This document shows positions 61,154 to 64,000 of a stretch of 64,000 nucleotides of DNA, piece after piece; position 1 is the stretch's first letter; each line of letters opens with the position of its first letter. Under the pieces are notes generated by a model that saw only the letters and a program-made list of their open reading frames with translations, searched no databases and had not been told where the DNA came from. Position numbers and translations under genes: made by a program. The stretch is taken from the NCBI GenBank assembly GCA_025451235.1, contig JANWKT010000008.1, positions 62,001 to 126,000 on the forward strand, written 5' to 3'. The DNA is from Flavobacteriales bacterium (GTDB lineage: Bacteria > Bacteroidota > Bacteroidia > CAIKAF01).

Positions 61154-61286
61154 TCCAACCTCAAACTGGCCTACCCCGTAAAAACACTGAATTTCTGAAC
61201 CTTCTTTTTTGCTTATTTTTTTGGGCTTGATGCTTTTATAAAAATAAATTTCTTTTGTATCTTGCATTCATATATTTAATAATACC

Positions 61287-61757
61287 ATGCAGCTAAACAC
61301 CGAAAAAGAAGAATTCCTCCTCAACGAATTTATCCTGCTTGTTAAAACCATTGATGAGGACCAGGAACCGGTTTGGGGAAAAATGAATGTTCACCAAATG
61401 GTTGAGCATATGACGGATTCTATAAGAATAGCCAACGAAAAAAACAAAGAAAATAAAATAATTACTCCTCCAGAAAGGCTAGAGCTGAGCTATCAGTTCA
61501 TGATGAGTGATAAGCCTTTTAAAGAGAATACCAAAAATGTTTTGCTGGCCGAAGAGCCCCCCCCGGTGAGAAATGAGTTTCTGGAAGATGCCATTTTGGA
61601 ATTAGACAATGAGATCGCCGATTTTCACACCTTCTTTAAAGGCGATCATGATAAAAGAACCACCAACCCTTTTTTCGGTTACCTCAATTATGCCGAATGG
61701 GTGCAGCTTTTGCATAAACACGCCCTACACCACTTAAAACAGTTTTCAGCTATTTAA
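61287..61757 (+). CDS. DinB-like/DUF1569 family protein
   Basis: 156 residues, four-helix. 'WGKMNVHQMVEHMTDSIRIA' and 'YAEWVQLLHKHALHHLKQF' give the two His motifs of DinB-like metalloproteins (His near residues 35-39 and 145-149). The enzymatic role is unknown. Intact. Confidence 0.82.
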   Translation: MQLNTEKEEFLLNEFILLVKTIDEDQEPVWGKMNVHQMVEHMTDSIRIANEKNKENKIITPPERLELSYQFMMSDKPFKENTKNVLLAEEPPPVRNEFLEDAILELDNEIADFHTFFKGDHDKRTTNPFFGYLNYAEWVQLLHKHALHHLKQFSAI

Positions 61758-61891
61758 TTTTCCTTTTTTAGCGGAATCCCTTTCTATCGACAAACTCAGA
61801 TGACACAGTCTTATATGTCATCCTGAGCTTGTTAGCCAAATAGAAGAAAGCAACGAAAAACTTGGCGAAGGGCACCCAACATAATTTTTGA

Positions 61892-61899
61892 TACATTTG
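61892..61899 (+). promoter_or_regulatory. -7 element before the DUF5723 gene
   Basis: TACATTTG matches TAnnTTTG. It lies 32 bp before the CTG proposed as start at 61931. The -33 box is not clear. Confidence 0.45.
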
Positions 61900-61930
61900 C
61901 TCGTTTTTTAATAAGCCCTTATATATTCAT

Positions 61931-63469
61931 CTGAAACGATCTCACCTCATATTATCCTTTCTGCTTTTCCTATTGGGCCAAACGATCTATGCCCAGGAAT
62001 GGCTTGGATATAACACAAGTAACTATGCAGGTATCAATGCAGTGCAATACAATCCGGCTTTGATCACACAAACCAATTATGGAAAACTCGATATTTCTAT
62101 CATTGCAGCCAATATGCATGTGGAGAACAACTATATTTTTGTGCATAGCAATACCATTACCGATCCCGTAACTGCCTTTAATGATCCGAATTTTGCGGAC
62201 AGGTATATTCGGTTGAATGGAGGTATTGGCCATAAATCAGCCATTATTCATGCAAATGTTCAATCCCCCGCTTTCCTTTTACAAATCACTAAAAGAGATG
62301 CTATTGGGTTTTGTGCAAGACCCAGGATATTTGTAAATGCTGATAACGTTGATCGACCTTTGGCCAGGCTCATTTACGAAGGATTGGATTATCCCCTGTA
62401 TTGGGACCAATTTCATCAAAATGATTTTATGAGTGTAAGTGCCAATGCATGGATGGAATATGATTTTAGCTATGCAAGAACCATTTATATGAACGACCGG
62501 TATAGGTTTAAGGGAGGGATCACCTTTAAATTATTGCAAGGTTTGAATGCATTTGGACTGGGTATCAGGGACTATAGATATAATTTTTACAATGACGATA
62601 CCCTTGGGATATTTAATACCAATGTTCAATATGGAATGAACGACCATTTATACAACCAGGAATTTGCTTTCGATTTTAATGCACCTGGAGTAGCTTTCGA
62701 TATTGGCTTTACGTTTGAATATATCCCCAATAAAAAAACAAAACGAGGTTTATACAGAAGAAGAAGCAATAAGGTAACCAAGTGGCCAGGAATTTTTGCT
62801 CCTGATCAAACCAGGTATAAATATAAATTTGGATTGGCCTTTAATGACCTAGGTGCCATATTCTATGAAAGAGCACCACAAACAAGAGACTTTTTTGTAA
62901 ATGTCGATTCCCTTCCTTTATCCGTTTTCGACGGAGTAAATAGCATTGCTGCAGCCAACGCCATTCTGCAAGCAAACTTTCAAATGAATGGAACAGATGG
63001 TGATATGACCATGGCCATGCCGGCCCATGTGAATATGTTTGGTGATGTTAGATTTAACTACAACCTGGGTTTGCATACAAGTTTAACGATGGGTTTTAAC
63101 CAAGGAAAAACTACGGCCTTTAAAAACCATTTCCTCTATCAATTAACCATTACTCCACGTTGGGAGATCAAGTGGTTCGGAGTTTATATGCCCATATGGG
63201 TCAGCCAGTATTTAAATGCACCCAATTTAGGAATATCTTTAAGGTTAGGTCCATTGGTGATTGGTACAGGTGATATCCTGGGTCACCTGATCAAAAGGGA
63301 ATATGCGGATATTGATGTGCATATGGCATTACGTTTGATCATTCCGCATAAGAAACAACGAGGTGGTAATAATGTGATGGGCGGTGGAAATAAAAGCGGT
63401 AAGAAAGGCAAGCATGGCAAAAGTGGAGGAGGTGCAGCTTGTGAAGATTTTAAACCACCCAAGAAATAG
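61931..63469 (+). CDS. DUF5723-type outer-membrane beta-barrel protein, likely CTG start
   Basis: The signal peptide 'KRSHLILSFLLFLLGQTIYA' is only in frame if translation starts at CTG (61931-61933); a TTG at 61973 gives a truncated signal. A -7 box at 61892 fits that start. Mature protein (about 490 residues): 'YNTSNYAGINAVQYNPALIT', then a repeated beta-strand pattern with 'WAEYDFSYARTIY'-like segments, ending in a Gly/Lys-rich tail. This is the DUF5723 family, thought to be barrel-forming. Exact start is uncertain. Confidence 0.75.
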   Translation: MKRSHLILSFLLFLLGQTIYAQEWLGYNTSNYAGINAVQYNPALITQTNYGKLDISIIAANMHVENNYIFVHSNTITDPVTAFNDPNFADRYIRLNGGIGHKSAIIHANVQSPAFLLQITKRDAIGFCARPRIFVNADNVDRPLARLIYEGLDYPLYWDQFHQNDFMSVSANAWMEYDFSYARTIYMNDRYRFKGGITFKLLQGLNAFGLGIRDYRYNFYNDDTLGIFNTNVQYGMNDHLYNQEFAFDFNAPGVAFDIGFTFEYIPNKKTKRGLYRRRSNKVTKWPGIFAPDQTRYKYKFGLAFNDLGAIFYERAPQTRDFFVNVDSLPLSVFDGVNSIAAANAILQANFQMNGTDGDMTMAMPAHVNMFGDVRFNYNLGLHTSLTMGFNQGKTTAFKNHFLYQLTITPRWEIKWFGVYMPIWVSQYLNAPNLGISLRLGPLVIGTGDILGHLIKREYADIDVHMALRLIIPHKKQRGGNNVMGGGNKSGKKGKHGKSGGGAACEDFKPPKK

Positions 63470-63478
63470 TTACATCCA

Positions 63479-64000
63479 TCATTTTTTTGAAGGTTGGATC
63501 TTTTTTACAACAAAGATCAGGAATGAACCGATAAAAATACCTCCCGATATAAGTCCCAGTATCCATTTTACCAGCGTATAAGTACCCAATGTTTTGGCGG
63601 TTGAAGTGAGTTGGTTTGGGTAATGGTTGATCAAACGAACAATCGTAAAGTTTTCAGCAAAATCAAAATATACCATGAGCAGAGGTATACATGAAAGGAG
63701 CAGGAGAAACCTTTTATCAGGAAAACTTTTTCGGAGCCAGTAGGCAATAGCGAAAAAGAAAAATGATCCGTAAGCTATGGGGAAAACAAAATCTTCGAAT
63801 TGATAAATGGATAGGAGTACCTGCCTTCCTTCTTCACCCACCCTTTCGAGATATTGGTAGGTTCCTGTTGGTTCTGAAGTTGGTTGGGTATCCAGCATGG
63901 TTGAACTACCAGTGGCATGGGCAACCTTCCTCAAAGCAAGCGGCATAATAAGAACAGACCAGATCAATGTAAAAATGAATAGGAGAAACAAAATATACCT
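63479..64000 (-). CDS. Four-TM membrane protein, N-terminus beyond window
   Basis: Four or five hydrophobic helices; the reading frame stays open to the window edge ('RYILFLLFIFTLIWSVLIM'), so the true start probably lies further on. A TTG at 63991 is possible. An extracellular loop carries 'DTQPTSEPTGTYQYLERVGE'. No family recognised. It is convergent with the DUF5723 gene. Confidence 0.6.
   Translation of the reverse strand, partial: RYILFLLFIFTLIWSVLIMPLALRKVAHATGSSTMLDTQPTSEPTGTYQYLERVGEEGRQVLLSIYQFEDFVFPIAYGSFFFFAIAYWLRKSFPDKRFLLLLSCIPLLMVYFDFAENFTIVRLINHYPNQLTSTAKTLGTYTLVKWILGLISGGIFIGSFLIFVVKKIQPSKK

Noticed and set aside
1-64000. tRNA or rRNA genes
   Set aside because: I saw no cloverleaf with the T-loop consensus or any rRNA core sequence in the spacers; short tRNAs could still be missed by eye.

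Overview
The window looks like a chromosomal segment of a Bacteroidota bacterium with moderate-to-low GC. Supporting signs are the type IX secretion system (T9SS) sortase PorU and its partner PorV, several secreted proteins with T9SS C-terminal sorting domains, a PUR-type DUF3276 protein, a DUF4295 protein beside L33, bacillithiol synthesis (BshC), and promoters of the Bacteroidota form TTG-N19/20-TAnnTTTG. I cannot place the order or family from sequence alone.

Layout. 1-7.1 kb: a partial VOC protein, an IS200-like REP-associated transposase embedded in 17-nt palindromes, then small housekeeping and unknown genes (HD hydrolase, tautomerase-fold isomerase, a protease-like membrane protein lacking its zinc motif, an MCE lipoprotein, a GNAT protein). 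7.2-14.4 kb: an accessory island of four gene modules separated by three related palindromic elements of 167-170 bp (core to core). The terminal 9-bp cores match across each module and not across each element, which is the arrangement expected of integron-type circular cassettes. The modules carry a membrane/soluble pair, a GRDP-like plus DUF218 pair, a SIR2-like plus DUF5677-like plus unknown operon, and a lone coiled-coil protein. No integrase is present in the window. 14.5-22 kb: secreted and membrane proteins, a CarF/TMEM189-like desaturase, a prolyl oligopeptidase lipoprotein, and three copies of a long composite intergenic repeat (5.6, 17.2 and 19.4 kb).

22.1-28.9 kb: a minus-strand cluster (FAD oxidoreductase, methyltransferase, type III polyketide synthase, enoyl-reductase-type SDR, FabZ-like dehydratase, beta-ketoacyl synthase) that resembles a phenolic-lipid pathway. 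29-39 kb: a PUR-like protein, ACP phosphodiesterase, a tightly overlapping operon of small envelope proteins with a metallophosphoesterase and a ferritin-like protein, then CreD with a winged-helix regulator. 39-45 kb: T9SS cargo proteins. 44.8-49.5 kb: a core-gene run, rpmG - DUF4295 - ftsY - rimO - bshC - CsbD-like. 49.6-64 kb: porU-porV, more secreted proteins, a DEAD-box helicase, a DinB-like protein, a DUF5723-type outer-membrane protein and a partial membrane protein.

The best candidate for an undescribed system is the cassette array at about 7.2-14.4 kb, with the SIR2-like operon as the most defence-like cargo. All family names come from reading motifs; no database search was possible.
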